From the NCBI GenBank assembly GCA_019358945.1, contig JAHHIE010000016.1:55703-119702 (forward strand): DNA of 64,000 bases, written 5' to 3'. This stretch comes from Stenomitos rutilans HA7619-LM2. GTDB lineage: Bacteria; Cyanobacteriota; Cyanobacteriia; Leptolyngbyales; Leptolyngbyaceae. The position numbers were made by a program, and so were the translations under genes. Below are positions 54,250-62,784 of the stretch, in pieces (position 1 is the stretch's first letter; each line of letters begins with the position of its first letter). Below the pieces are notes generated by a model, which had not been told where the DNA came from, ran no database searches, and saw nothing but the letters and a program-made list of their open reading frames with translations.

Positions 54250-54769
54250 AGGGAACAAAGCGCTTACGCAATGATTCAGCACGACGGCTAGCTGTGGCAT
54301 TTTTGGGCTCAATAGCTAGCACTTGCTCGTATACTTCCAACGCTTGGGCTGTTAGCTGTTTACGTTCGTAGGCGTGCCCAATATTGTTTAAGGCCGTAAC
54401 GTATCCTGGTTCGACTTTAAGAGCCTCTTTGTACTGCCGAATCGCCAAATCATACTGCTCTTGAGAGAAGTAGGCAAAGCCGAGCGCATTGTAGACTGCT
54501 GCGCTTTCGGCTTCTTGAAGGTCTTCTGCCTTCAGCGCTTTCTGAAACAGCGTGACCGCTTGGGCATAAATTTTCTTATCTAGATAGATGCTGCCAAGCT
54601 CGTAGTATTCTTGAGCCGTTCCCGCTTCCTTAGACAATTTTGATTGAAGCTTATCAAGCACAACTTCAACCTTACGCGTTTTCCAAATTTGCCTGACGAC
54701 TGCCCATCCCGCGATCGACAGCAGCACCAGCAACAAAGAAACATAAACGATCGGAAATGATGTGTTCAT
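54242..54769 (-). CDS. ycf37: Ycf37/Pyg7-like TPR protein (photosystem I assembly)
   Basis: A 175-residue protein: membrane helix (IVYVSLLLVLLSIAGWAVV), coiled region, and three TPR units 'YYELGSIYLDKKIYAQAVTL', 'VYNALGFAYFSQEQYDLAIR', 'ALNNIGHAYERKQLTAQALE'. The order and the start 'MNTSFPIVYVSLLLVLLSI' match Ycf37, a thylakoid protein that helps photosystem I assembly. TPR proteins are common, so the name rests on the shared N-terminal helix and spacing as I remember them. Tail-to-tail overlap with the 4Fe-4S gene. Confidence 0.72.
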   Translation of the reverse strand: MNTSFPIVYVSLLLVLLSIAGWAVVRQIWKTRKVEVVLDKLQSKLSKEAGTAQEYYELGSIYLDKKIYAQAVTLFQKALKAEDLQEAESAAVYNALGFAYFSQEQYDLAIRQYKEALKVEPGYVTALNNIGHAYERKQLTAQALEVYEQVLAIEPKNATASRRAESLRKRFVPST

Positions 54770-54904
54770 ATCGAATGTCAGTTCGCCCGCGTAACTGTCA
54801 AAATCGGCTCTACGTCAACTTTACCGCAAAATGGCAGGAGGTATGAACGGTTGCTGCATCCAGAATCTTCTGGTCACGTCCAGCAAGGGCGCAATCAATT
54901 TCTG

Positions 54905-55693
54905 CTAAGGCAATCCCCAATAAGTCGCGCGTTCTTGCAGCCAGCCTTCGGCAATCCAACGGGCAATAATTTGATTAATGCGAGTGTGAAGGTCGGTGTA
55001 CTGCAAGCCCTTTGGCATCACAATGCATAAAGGCTCTGCTGAAAGGGTTGGAGTCAGCAAGCGGTAGGAGGGAAACTCGTGCACCCAGCCTGCTAGTACG
55101 GTGGCATCCCCAGCAAAGGCGATCGCATCTCCCTTCTCAAGTAAGGCATGTGCCGCTTCATAGGAAGCCACGCTGATCAAATTAGCGTCCGGCAACCGAT
55201 AGCGAAGGGTCGCGATCGCGCTAGACCCATCTAGCACTGCAATAGAGCCTTTGCCGATATCGGCTAACCGCTGCACCGACGTATCGCGTGTAATCAAAGC
55301 AGTTCCGTCTAAATAGTAAGGCACACTTAAGCTGACAAGTCGCGCACGCAAAGGGGTTCCAGTGACGTGGGCGATCGCAATGTCTGCTTTGCCGTCAATC
55401 ACAGCCGTGAGACGATCCTGATTGACGACCGATTGCCATTCAACCGCATCTTTGCGTCCCAACAGTTCCTGCGCTAACCGTTGAGCAATCTCAATCTCTA
55501 ACCCCTGAAGCTGACCGTCTGCACCACGAAAACCCAACGGACGCACGTCATTTTTCACTGCCACAATTAAACGTCCGCGCTGCTGGATCGTTTGTAAATC
55601 TGCCGCTGCAAGAGATGGGAGCACCGAAACCAGTGCCCCCATGAAACTAAACCCCAAAACAGTGCTAAGCAACGTCGCGGCTTTAACTACCAT
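54905..55693 (-). CDS. Amino-acid-type periplasmic substrate-binding protein (family 3)
   Basis: A 262-residue exported protein from ATG 55693 (MVVKAATLLSTVLGFSFMGA), signal cleaved near 'SLAAADL'. The family 3 fold is read from 'IQQRGRLIVAVKNDVRPLGF', 'LQGLEIEIAQRLAQELLG', 'AVIDGKADIAIAHVTGTPLR', 'VSLSVPYYLDGTALIT', 'AFAGDATVLAGWV', 'ARWIAEGWLQE'. These bind polar amino acids or related solutes for an ABC importer or a sensor; no permease is adjacent. It lies just downstream of rplT on the same strand (21 bp), possibly co-transcribed. Confidence 0.88.
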   Translation of the reverse strand: MVVKAATLLSTVLGFSFMGALVSVLPSLAAADLQTIQQRGRLIVAVKNDVRPLGFRGADGQLQGLEIEIAQRLAQELLGRKDAVEWQSVVNQDRLTAVIDGKADIAIAHVTGTPLRARLVSLSVPYYLDGTALITRDTSVQRLADIGKGSIAVLDGSSAIATLRYRLPDANLISVASYEAAHALLEKGDAIAFAGDATVLAGWVHEFPSYRLLTPTLSAEPLCIVMPKGLQYTDLHTRINQIIARWIAEGWLQERATYWGLP

Positions 55694-55714
55694 GCCAAGC
55701 GGCAAAACTCACGG

Positions 55715-56080
55715 TTAAGCTGACTTTTTAACAGCTGTGCTGACCACTTCCATCACCTTGCTGAAGCCAGCCGGATCCAGAATTGCCATTTGTGACAGCA
55801 TTTTGCGGTTAATTTGAACGTTGGCCTTTTTCAAGCTACCCATAAACTGGCTGTAGCTCAACCCGTGCTGACGGGCAGCTGCATTAATGCGTGTAATCCA
55901 AAGGCGACGAAAGTCACGCTTCCGCTTGCGACGATCGCGATAGGCATTCCGCAATGCCTTCATTACCTGCTGGTTTGCTGTGCGAAAAAGGCTAGAGTGA
56001 GACCCCCGAAACCCTTTTGCCAGCTTCAGAATTTTTTTGCGGCGCTTACGAGCGACATTACCGCGCTTTACCCGTGTCAT
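55715..56080 (-). CDS. rplT: 50S ribosomal protein L20
   Basis: L20 (121 residues) binds 23S rRNA early in 50S assembly. Classic sequence: '[20 protein letters not shown]', '[20 protein letters not shown]', '[20 protein letters not shown]', '[20 protein letters not shown]'. It follows rpmI by 105 bp in the usual L35-L20 order; infC is not in this window. Confidence 0.98.
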   Translation of the reverse strand: MTRVKRGNVARKRRKKILKLAKGFRGSHSSLFRTANQQVMKALRNAYRDRRKRKRDFRRLWITRINAAARQHGLSYSQFMGSLKKANVQINRKMLSQMAILDPAGFSKVMEVVSTAVKKSA

Positions 56081-56108
56081 CGTTACAAGTTCCTTGAGGT
56101 TCTAAACA

Positions 56109-56180
56109 CACTGTCTGGTTAGTTTTGAGTTTTGAGTTTTGAGTGATGCATCCAACTCAACACTTAAAACTTAGAACTCC
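56109..56180. repeat. TTTTGAG heptamers between rpmI and rplT
   Basis: Three perfect units (gttttgagttttgagttttgag) followed by a decayed complementary set (AACTCAACACTTAAAAC). The two halves could pair as a hairpin in the rpmI-rplT transcript. Confidence 0.6.
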
Positions 56181-56185
56181 TAACT

Positions 56186-56383
56186 CTATAGATATGGGAG
56201 CATCAAATGGACGTTTGCTTCATCCCGTTCATTCACCACTGCCATACCGGCAAGCCGTCGCTTACGTGAAGCGCTCTTATGCTCAAGTAGGTGGCTCCTA
56301 AACGCTTTGCGGCGCAAAATTTTTCCACTTCCACTCGCTCTTAGGCGTTTTGCAGCAGCTTTGCGAGTCTTTAGCTTTGGCAT
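56186..56383 (-). CDS. rpmI: 50S ribosomal protein L35
   Basis: A 65-residue basic protein, '[20 protein letters not shown]', '[20 protein letters not shown]' and 'KRRLAG', the full family sequence. First gene of rpmI-rplT. Confidence 0.97.
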   Translation of the reverse strand: MPKLKTRKAAAKRLRASGSGKILRRKAFRSHLLEHKSASRKRRLAGMAVVNERDEANVHLMLPYL

Positions 56384-56543
56384 AGGTCGCTTTTATTAAC
56401 ACAGTCTCCCATCATACTACTGAGAGGCTAAAACCCGCAAGGTATTGTCGCTTCCTGCGCTCTATGTTACGAGCACTGGAGATGACGCAACATAGGGGAA
56501 AGGCGTGCTTACAATGTCGAGCATTCATTCTCAGGTTTCTCAG

Positions 56544-57458
56544 TCAGTCTGTGTACCAGACATAGTCAGCGACGGGACGATCGCCCAGACTATCTGGCTC
56601 CTTAACGTTGAGCAAAAGGGAGGTTTGGGTAAACGATCGGCGCAATCGTGCCCCTTGCACGCGTCGGGCAACCCGTGCTGGAATACCGTCTCCATACAAA
56701 ATATGTCCTTGCCCGACCAGAACGACAACCAGCATTTTGGGCCGTTGCTGTAGCGTTTGAGCGATACGTTCAGCCATCGTTTCATCCCATAAGACCTGGG
56801 CTTGAAAGAACCGCTCAACGTTGATACTGGTACCTTGCCCGTGATGGCTTTCAGCGTAGGTTTTTTGGAGACGATCGCGGTATGCATCTGGCCCAAGGAC
56901 GATCGCAGATAGCGGCGGAATAAAGCGTCGATCTGCCAGCGTCAGGCTTTCCAATCCAGTGCGAGCGGTTTTTCGGGTGACTTCAGTTGGCGTGTTAAGG
57001 GCAATGACAGGCAGTTTATTTGCTTTAGCAAACTGGAGGATTGGCGCGTAGAATTCCCAGTTATACCCCCAGCGTTTGGCGTACTGAGTCTGGTCTTGTA
57101 GCTCAGCTTCGGTCAACACACCCGCTAAATAGCGATCGAGCACCGACTGATAGGGACGTTGAAACATTTCCATGCCGATCGTTAGCGTTGGACGCAAGCG
57201 ATGCAATGCCTGAATCATTTCAAGCTGTGCCTGATGGTCGTCAGGGCGATCGTGGGTTTCGCCTAAATAGATGACATCCGCTTGTGCCAATTTGGGTAGC
57301 ACTGATGTCAAGGGTTCGTGCTGTCGGCGTTGAAGATTAAAGACTGATGTCTTTAGCTTCCCTCCAGAATCAGGCGAAGCCGCACTGGTTGACACAGCGC
57401 AAAGTAAAAAGAGGCCCAGCACCCAGGTACACAATCGAGTCATTTGGCTAGCTGTCAT
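56544..57458 (-). CDS. ChaN-family (heme-binding, DUF399) exported protein
   Basis: A 304-residue protein from ATG 57458 (MTASQMTRLCTWVLGLFLLC), with a signal peptide; Cys in the signal is not a clear lipobox. Conserved ChaN pattern: 'LAQADVIYLGETHDRPDDHQ', 'TIGMEMFQRPYQSVLDRYLA', 'RWGYNWEFYAPILQFAKANK', 'VIALNTPTEVTRKTARTGLE', 'VVVLVGQGHILYGDGIPARV'. The 'GETHD' and 'GQGH' blocks are the family core. Some members bind heme in iron uptake; others are uncharacterised. The start at 57476 (GTG) is also possible. Confidence 0.85.
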   Translation of the reverse strand: MTASQMTRLCTWVLGLFLLCAVSTSAASPDSGGKLKTSVFNLQRRQHEPLTSVLPKLAQADVIYLGETHDRPDDHQAQLEMIQALHRLRPTLTIGMEMFQRPYQSVLDRYLAGVLTEAELQDQTQYAKRWGYNWEFYAPILQFAKANKLPVIALNTPTEVTRKTARTGLESLTLADRRFIPPLSAIVLGPDAYRDRLQKTYAESHHGQGTSINVERFFQAQVLWDETMAERIAQTLQQRPKMLVVVLVGQGHILYGDGIPARVARRVQGARLRRSFTQTSLLLNVKEPDSLGDRPVADYVWYTD

Positions 57459-58151
57459 AGAGCATGATGGCAACACGGCTACAGAGGTTTATCCGAAAAT
57501 TCGCAGCTAGTTCTCAGTGCTTAGACACTTCTTGTCGGTCAAGGTGCTCAACACCTCAATCGGAACGAGACCTTTTAAGACACCACAGAGGCGACAGGCA
57601 ACCAGTGATTGAAGTCATTTTCTAAGCAAAAATACTGGCTGATGGCAGATGGAACCGCTCAGTATAAGTCGTTTGCCCCCCTTACCTCGACCTCAAGTCA
57701 CAATTAGCGACAAAAAGCAACCGGGTAATGTATCAAGAAACTTGAATTAAAAGTTAATTCTTGTAAAGAAGCCGTTGTTTTTTGATGTGTTAGTACAGCA
57801 TACTTAACCTCAAGTCGGAGTAAGACTTAGCCATGCCCCTGAAAGAGTCAACTCCTTCCTGGAAGGGTCACACAACGCTACGTTGGCTATCCTCATCCTA
57901 AGAGGAGACTCAAGCCTAAAAGCTGTGCAAGCAAAAGTAGTCTGAGCAAAGAGTGAACAGGTGACGTTCAGAGCTTTTTCTTAGGGAAGAACCTCTAACA
58001 TGTCGGTGAATGGCTCGCGCGCAGTAAGTTGTTCGCTTTCGCAGGTAATGTCTGCTTAAAAGAAGACTTAACCACGCCCCTGGAGAGAGTCTTTTGCTAA
58101 TGTGCCTTTTTCGCCATTAGCTGGTTTCATTTGACACATTTGGATAACAAA
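57459..58151. promoter_or_regulatory. Long structured upstream region of the 58152 gene
   Basis: About 690 bp with no credible gene. The plus strand carries a diverged direct repeat of 28-29 bases, AAGACTTAGCCATGCCCCTG at 57822 onward and AAGACTTAACCACGCCCCTG at 58063 onward, both ending in AGAGTC. Small hairpins are CCTTC-CTG-GAAGG (57854-57866), CAACG-CTA-CGTTG (57873-57885), and GCTAATG (58096-58102) with CATTAGC (58115-58121) 30 bases before the start codon. ACCTCAAGTC also occurs twice (about 57690 and 57808). It looks like a long leader, possibly with RNA-level control. Confidence 0.45.
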
Positions 58152-59213
58152 ATGGCTTTCTCAGTTGAACCGACTGCGACTAGTTTTCAGCGTCCTAGCA
58201 CAGCAATTTCTTTGGCATCAAGGATGGCAAAAGTTCCTCCAGCAAAAGTGTCCTCTCTGGCAGCCTTGTGGGCAAAGAACTACATCATCTCAGTGACAAC
58301 ACGGGATGAAGCAGAACGGTTACGTAAAAGCGCTGATTTAGCAGAGATTGCATCGCAGGAAGGCCGTGTCCGCACGGCAAAACATCTGAAACAAACGTTG
58401 AAATTAGCTAGCGCTCAGGCGTGGTCGTCAACTGAAACTCTTTTATCAGAAGAAGTCCGTCGGCACGGTATCGACCTCAACATCATTAATCCCTGGCAAA
58501 TTGCGGCTGATTCTCATGCGCTCTTTGAGAAAGCACTCGATGCCTATGGCGATCGCGTGACGCCTCGGCGACTCTCAGTGCTAGTGGGTGGAGAATTTGG
58601 GCGTGTGCGGCAGAAATATACGGCTGATGATCCACGCGCGATCGGTTTTGTGAGTATGCAGTTTCACTACACGGGGCAAGCGCTGCTTGAAAGCCTTTCT
58701 TCCGCAGAACGACTCCTGCTTGAACCGTATTTCAAGGTCATGGATGACCATCTTTACATGCCCCTCCGAGCGGCTTATGAAGCGGCTGCCAACCATCCAC
58801 CGCACTCCCTAGCCCTCCGAGCCGTACAGAATTTATTGCCTATTAGCACTCGCATCGCCCAAGAGGTTTGTAAGCAGATCTGTCGGCAGCACCCCAGCTA
58901 CGAAACTTACAGTGGGTCACTCAGCACATCCCAGGTGAGAACGTCAAGCATCCGCGATGTGGAAATGTTTCAGGTTTATCTATGTCTGTGCATTCTAGAA
59001 GACAGCATTCAGTCTGTACAGCGAGAACTGTTTCCCCTATGTGCCATGCTGTATCCTCGCTTAAACGTAAGCTGGCGCTTGGTACAGGAGATGCTACAAG
59101 CGATCGGCTGGGAAATGCACGATCGGCTCTCACCCAATGACGTAGCTGTTTTTCTACCTTACCTGGGCGCATTGAATGAAATGTTCTCAAATGAGGTGTT
59201 TCAGAGCGCTTAG
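58152..59213 (+). CDS. Conserved-looking soluble protein, function unknown
   Basis: A 353-residue, mainly helical protein from ATG 58152 (MAFSVEPTATSFQRPSTAIS). Parts that look constrained: 'AKVSSLAALWAKNYIISVTT', 'RLRKSADLAEIASQEGRVRT', 'FGRVRQKYTADDPRAIGFVSMQ' (read as 'FGRVRQKYTADDPRAIGF'), 'FHYTGQALLESLSSAERLLL', 'PYFKVMDDHLYMPLRAAYEA', 'LYPRLNVSWRLVQEMLQAIG', 'VAVFLPYLGALNEMFSNEVF'. No signal, membrane segment or nucleotide motif. I do not recognise the family. The long leader with repeated motifs suggests strong control. Codon use and HIP1 sites match neighbours, so recent import is unlikely. Confidence 0.75.
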   Translation: MAFSVEPTATSFQRPSTAISLASRMAKVPPAKVSSLAALWAKNYIISVTTRDEAERLRKSADLAEIASQEGRVRTAKHLKQTLKLASAQAWSSTETLLSEEVRRHGIDLNIINPWQIAADSHALFEKALDAYGDRVTPRRLSVLVGGEFGRVRQKYTADDPRAIGFVSMQFHYTGQALLESLSSAERLLLEPYFKVMDDHLYMPLRAAYEAAANHPPHSLALRAVQNLLPISTRIAQEVCKQICRQHPSYETYSGSLSTSQVRTSSIRDVEMFQVYLCLCILEDSIQSVQRELFPLCAMLYPRLNVSWRLVQEMLQAIGWEMHDRLSPNDVAVFLPYLGALNEMFSNEVFQSA

Positions 59214-59469
59214 GAACCATTTTTAGTTTTTAGTTGCTAGTGATGTTACCGGGTGTATTAGGTACAACCGTAAAGCACCCTACTTTGTTGAATATACGAG
59301 TGTTGGTGTATGAGTCGCTTCAGCGTTTTTGGATAACTTGGAAGATTTCTAGAAAACAAAACACCATAAGAGCGAGTTTGGGCATCACGTGCACGGCTGT
59401 AGCTCAAGCTTTTGGTTAAAACCTGCCCCTACCTATTGGTATGTTCTTTCTTGGCAAGCTCCTTGGATG

Positions 59470-59802
59470 CTAAAAACGCAGTCTGCCTTCGGTGAGTAGC
59501 TTGAAACCAGAAACCAAAGCCGCAAAGGCAATCATAAAGTTCCAAAGGCTTGTGGGTCTTAGCATCACGCCGCCGCTGAGAAAAACGAGGACAATCCCCA
59601 AGATGAGCAAAATCCAGCCAAAGCTGCCTGTTTGACGGCGGAAAAACAGGAGCAAGGTTACGCCGCCCATAATGGCTAGAATGGAACCGAATGCTGGCAG
59701 GTTGCGCCAAAAGTAGGGAGAATAGGCCGTCGAAAAGATAATATTTTGACCAAGGAAATACATACCTGCCACCAGCAGCAGAATGCCAAACAGTTGACTC
59801 AT
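59470..59802 (-). CDS. Small membrane protein of unknown function
   Basis: A 110-residue protein from ATG 59802 (MSQLFGILLLVAGMYFLGQN). It has four hydrophobic segments (about 4-22, 43-61, 70-88, 90-107) and few charges. 'FRRQTGSFGWILLILGIVLV' and 'LRPTSLWNFMIAFAALVSGF' are the most regular parts. I recall similar unnamed proteins in cyanobacteria. It may be a membrane scaffold; no evidence for a specific role. Confidence 0.65.
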   Translation of the reverse strand: MSQLFGILLLVAGMYFLGQNIIFSTAYSPYFWRNLPAFGSILAIMGGVTLLLFFRRQTGSFGWILLILGIVLVFLSGGVMLRPTSLWNFMIAFAALVSGFKLLTEGRLRF

Positions 59803-59888
59803 GGGTTTTAGCGTTGTCCTACGTGTGTTCAATTATTCCCTACATAAGTTAAAGATCATCGTAGAACGGCTCCATTCCGGATGTTCCT

Positions 59889-60725
59889 TCAGTCTTCTTC
59901 AGGAAGCGACAGGGCAAGTTGGTAGATTTGGCGGCGGGGCAGGGCAGTCTGTTGTGCGAGTTGACGGCTGGCCTCTGAGCGCGAAAGCCCCTGCTTCAAT
60001 AGGGATTGCAGCTCTGTTTTCAGTGCGGCTTCCGATAAAACAGGCGGCGTGCCTTCAGCCCCAGCAACGACGATCGTAAATTCCCCCTGAGGTTCGTGGG
60101 TGCTGTAGTAGTTGATCGCGGCTGTAACCGTGCCTCGCCAGATCTCCTCATACCGTTTGGTTAACTCGCGCGCCAGTGCAATTTGACGGTCTGCACCCAG
60201 AATTAGGAAGTCTTGTAGCGTTTGCCTCAAGCGATGAGGTGCTTCATAAAAAACTAGTGTACGTGACTCTGTTTGCAAAACTTCTAAAGAAGCACGACGC
60301 GCGGAAGCTTTGGCAGGCAAAAACCCCTCAAACAGAAAGCGATCGCAGGGTAAACCGGAAGACACAAGAGCGGCGATCGCAGCACTGGCACCCGGAATCG
60401 GCACCACAAGAATGTTTGCTTCAGCGCATGCTTTCACCAGTTCATACCCTGGATCAGAAATACCCGGCATGCCAGCATCCGTGACGAGGGCGATACTTTT
60501 TCCCTGCTGCAACCGTTCTAAAAGTTCTGGTGTACGAATGTGACGATTGTGATCGTGATAGCTAATTTGCGGTGTAACAATCTGAAAATGGTGGAGGAGC
60601 TTACCTGTATGACGCGTATCTTCTGCCGCAATTAAATCCACCGTCTGCAATGTTCGCACAGCCCGGAAGGTCATGTCTTCGAGATTGCCGATCGGGGTGC
60701 CGACGAGATAGAGCGTTCCTGGCAT
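59889..60725 (-). CDS. rsmI: 16S rRNA 2'-O-ribose C1402 methyltransferase
   Basis: RsmI methylates the 2'-OH of C1402 in 16S rRNA using S-adenosylmethionine. The 278-residue length is normal. 'MPGTLYLVGTPIGNLEDMTF', 'AEDTRHTGKLLHHF', 'ALVTDAGMPGISDPGYELVK', 'VVPIPGASAAIAALVSSGLP', 'TLVFYEAPHRLRQTL', 'ARELTKRYEEIWRG' are family hallmarks. Divergent from the PfkB gene. Confidence 0.96.
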   Translation of the reverse strand: MPGTLYLVGTPIGNLEDMTFRAVRTLQTVDLIAAEDTRHTGKLLHHFQIVTPQISYHDHNRHIRTPELLERLQQGKSIALVTDAGMPGISDPGYELVKACAEANILVVPIPGASAAIAALVSSGLPCDRFLFEGFLPAKASARRASLEVLQTESRTLVFYEAPHRLRQTLQDFLILGADRQIALARELTKRYEEIWRGTVTAAINYYSTHEPQGEFTIVVAGAEGTPPVLSEAALKTELQSLLKQGLSRSEASRQLAQQTALPRRQIYQLALSLPEED

Positions 60726-60815
60726 GAGAAGAGAGGAGTGAGGAGAGTCTTGCGTTCTGAGTTTTGAGGTCAGCTTTTAGCCTTACTAACAACCAACAAC
60801 TAACAACTGCCCCCA
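60726..60815. repeat. Short STRR/AT spacer
   Basis: Decayed heptamers (GAGGAGT, TTTTGAG, and ACTAACAACCAACAACTAAC) fill the 90-bp spacer between rsmI and the PfkB-family gene. Confidence 0.5.
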
Positions 60816-61685
60816 ATGCCTCATCGTGGACTTTTTGTCGGGTTAGTGACGCTGGATCTGGTTTACCGGGTCGATCGTCCGCCTACTGATAACCAAAAGA
60901 TTGTTGCTTCTGACTACACCGTAGCAGCCGGTGGGCCAGCAACGAATGCCGCCGTTGCGTTTAGCTATCTGGGCAATGAGGCGATCGTGGTTGGAGTCGT
61001 TGGTGCCCACCCCATGACGCAGTTAATTTTGACCGATCTGCAACAGTGCAGGGTGGCACTGGCAGATCTCGCTCCGACTCGCTCCGATTCACCACCCGTT
61101 TCTTCCATTATGGTGACGGAGAAGACGGGAGAGCGAGCCGTTGTCTCTATCAACGCTGTGAAAACGCAAGCGATCGCCAACAGCATTCCTACTGATAGCC
61201 TACAGAATATCGCAGTCGTTCTAATTGATGGGCATCAGATGGAGATTGGGCAGGCGATCGCAGCGCAGGCACAAGCACAAGCCATTCCCGTTGTGGTTGA
61301 CGGTGGCAGTTGGAAACCCGGCTTTGAAACAGTGCTACCGCTTGCCGATTACGTTATCTGCTCTGCTAATTTTTACCCGCCCAACTGCCAAACGGCTGGA
61401 GATGTCATAGCGTATCTATTAGCATTAGATGTGCCCCATATCGCCATTACGCGGGGACAACGACCAATTTTGTACTGGACAGCAACGCAGTCAGAACAGC
61501 TTGATGTACCCGTTGTGCAGGCGATCGATACCTTAGGGGCAGGTGATTTTTTTCACGGTGCATTCTGTCACGCCATTTTGCAGGAAGATTTTAAAGACGC
61601 TTTAGCGATCGCGGCCCGCGTCGCGGCCCAATCGTGCCAATACTTCGGCACACGTCGCTGGATGGAAGAAAGTTTTGAGTTTTGA
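60816..61685 (+). CDS. PfkB-family carbohydrate kinase
   Basis: A 289-residue sugar or nucleoside kinase. 'GLFVGLVTLDLVYRVDRPPT', substrate motif 'AAGGPATNAAVAFSYLG', C-terminal 'AIDTLGAGDFFHGAFCHAIL' with catalytic Asp (motif DTxGAGD as DTLGAGD). No gene context fixes the sugar. Last residues 'EESFEF' come from a TTTTGAG-type STRR. Confidence 0.88.
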   Translation: MPHRGLFVGLVTLDLVYRVDRPPTDNQKIVASDYTVAAGGPATNAAVAFSYLGNEAIVVGVVGAHPMTQLILTDLQQCRVALADLAPTRSDSPPVSSIMVTEKTGERAVVSINAVKTQAIANSIPTDSLQNIAVVLIDGHQMEIGQAIAAQAQAQAIPVVVDGGSWKPGFETVLPLADYVICSANFYPPNCQTAGDVIAYLLALDVPHIAITRGQRPILYWTATQSEQLDVPVVQAIDTLGAGDFFHGAFCHAILQEDFKDALAIAARVAAQSCQYFGTRRWMEESFEF

Positions 61686-61838
61686 GCGATTAGCGCTCAG
61701 CCATTAGCTTTCAACGCTCAACTGTCCCGCTTGCTTCTCACAACTAACAACCCTAGCGAAGCCATGTCGAAGGCTTTACAACTTCTTTTCCCTTCTGCCC
61801 TTTGCCTTCTGCCTTTTACCCTCTTAGAGAATTCAAAT
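61686..61838. repeat. STRR spacer before the phosphatase gene
   Basis: Decayed AGCGCTC, CAACTAACAAC and CTTCTGC/CCTTTGC heptamers. A frame through it gives a Leu/Phe/Pro-rich extension (from TTG 61731 or ATG 61764) that is STRR-encoded and probably not translated. Confidence 0.55.
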
Positions 61839-62702
61839 TTGAACCACCTACACGCTACAGAGTTACAAGAACTGCTGACGATCGCACGCAGCATTGGGTG
61901 GGGTGCTGCGGACATCCTGCTCAACGTCCAACTGGCAGATTTAGCAATTCAAGATGCGACGGGTGAACCGATTACGGCTGCGGATACGGCTGTTGATGAC
62001 TATATTCTCAATAATCTGCATGCCAGCTTGGGGCGCAACGAGTTTGCCTATCTGACCGAAGAAACCTACAAAGCTCAGCCCAGCCACGAACGCTTAGGAA
62101 AGCCGTTGGTTTGGGTAATTGACCCACTTGACGGCACAAAAGATTTTATCCAGGGCACCGGAGAATATGCGGTGCATATCGCACTGCTGGAAAACGATCG
62201 CCCCGTTTTAGCCGTTGTTGTTTGTCCGGCAACCTCAACGCTTTACTTTGCCACTTTGGGCAATGGTACCTTTGTCGAGCGATGGCATGAAACACCCGTT
62301 CCCATTCGTGTTTCCCAACGAAGCCATGTGGAAGAATTGACGATCGTCGCCAGCCGCAGTCATCGCAATCAGCGGCTTAACCAACTCATGCAGCAATTTC
62401 CTGTGCAGAAGCAGCGATCAGTCGGTAGCGTTGGTGGCAAGATCGCTACGATTCTGCAACAACAGGCGGATGTCTATGTCTCGCTTTCCGGCAGTTCTGC
62501 ACCCAAAGATTGGGATTTGGCGGCACCAGAGTTGGTGCTAACGGAAGCTGGTGGCCGTTTGACCCACTTTGACGGTACACCCTTGCGTTACAACCAGGAA
62601 GACGTGAGCCAATGGGGCGGTTTACTTGCCAGCAATGGGCAGTGCCATAATTTCTTATGTGCTGAAGCAACCAAACTTTTGGCAGAGATCGACGCATCAT
62701 AA
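61839..62702 (+). CDS. CysQ/SuhB-like phosphatase (inositol monophosphatase family)
   Basis: A 287-residue enzyme, taken to start at TTG 61839 (LNHLHATELQELLTIARSIG) because upstream codons are STRR-derived; ATG 61764 is the alternative. Metal-binding motifs: 'PITAADTAVDDYILNNL', 'YLTEETYKA', 'WVIDPLDGTKDFIQGTGEYA', 'SSAPKDWDLAAPELVLTEAG'. These fit 3'(2'),5'-bisphosphate nucleotidase (CysQ) of sulfate assimilation better than inositol phosphatase, on the 'DPLDGTKDFIQG' form, but substrate is uncertain. Confidence 0.85.
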   Translation: MNHLHATELQELLTIARSIGWGAADILLNVQLADLAIQDATGEPITAADTAVDDYILNNLHASLGRNEFAYLTEETYKAQPSHERLGKPLVWVIDPLDGTKDFIQGTGEYAVHIALLENDRPVLAVVVCPATSTLYFATLGNGTFVERWHETPVPIRVSQRSHVEELTIVASRSHRNQRLNQLMQQFPVQKQRSVGSVGGKIATILQQQADVYVSLSGSSAPKDWDLAAPELVLTEAGGRLTHFDGTPLRYNQEDVSQWGGLLASNGQCHNFLCAEATKLLAEIDAS

Positions 62703-62739
62703 TCCATTCAACCGTCCCCGTCGATTAGCAGCACATTCA

Positions 62740-62775
62740 GTTCTTCTACTGACCGCTGACCGCTAACCGCCAGTC
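62740..62775. repeat. CCGCTGA heptamers
   Basis: gaccgctgaccgctaaccgcc, a three-unit decayed STRR between convergent genes; complement of the GGTCAGC type at 48519. Confidence 0.55.
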
Positions 62776-62784
62776 CCACTGGTT

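Noticed and set aside
59234..59419. Short plus-strand frame after the 58152 gene
   Set aside because: AT-rich, no ribosome site or recognisable sequence; treated as intergenic.
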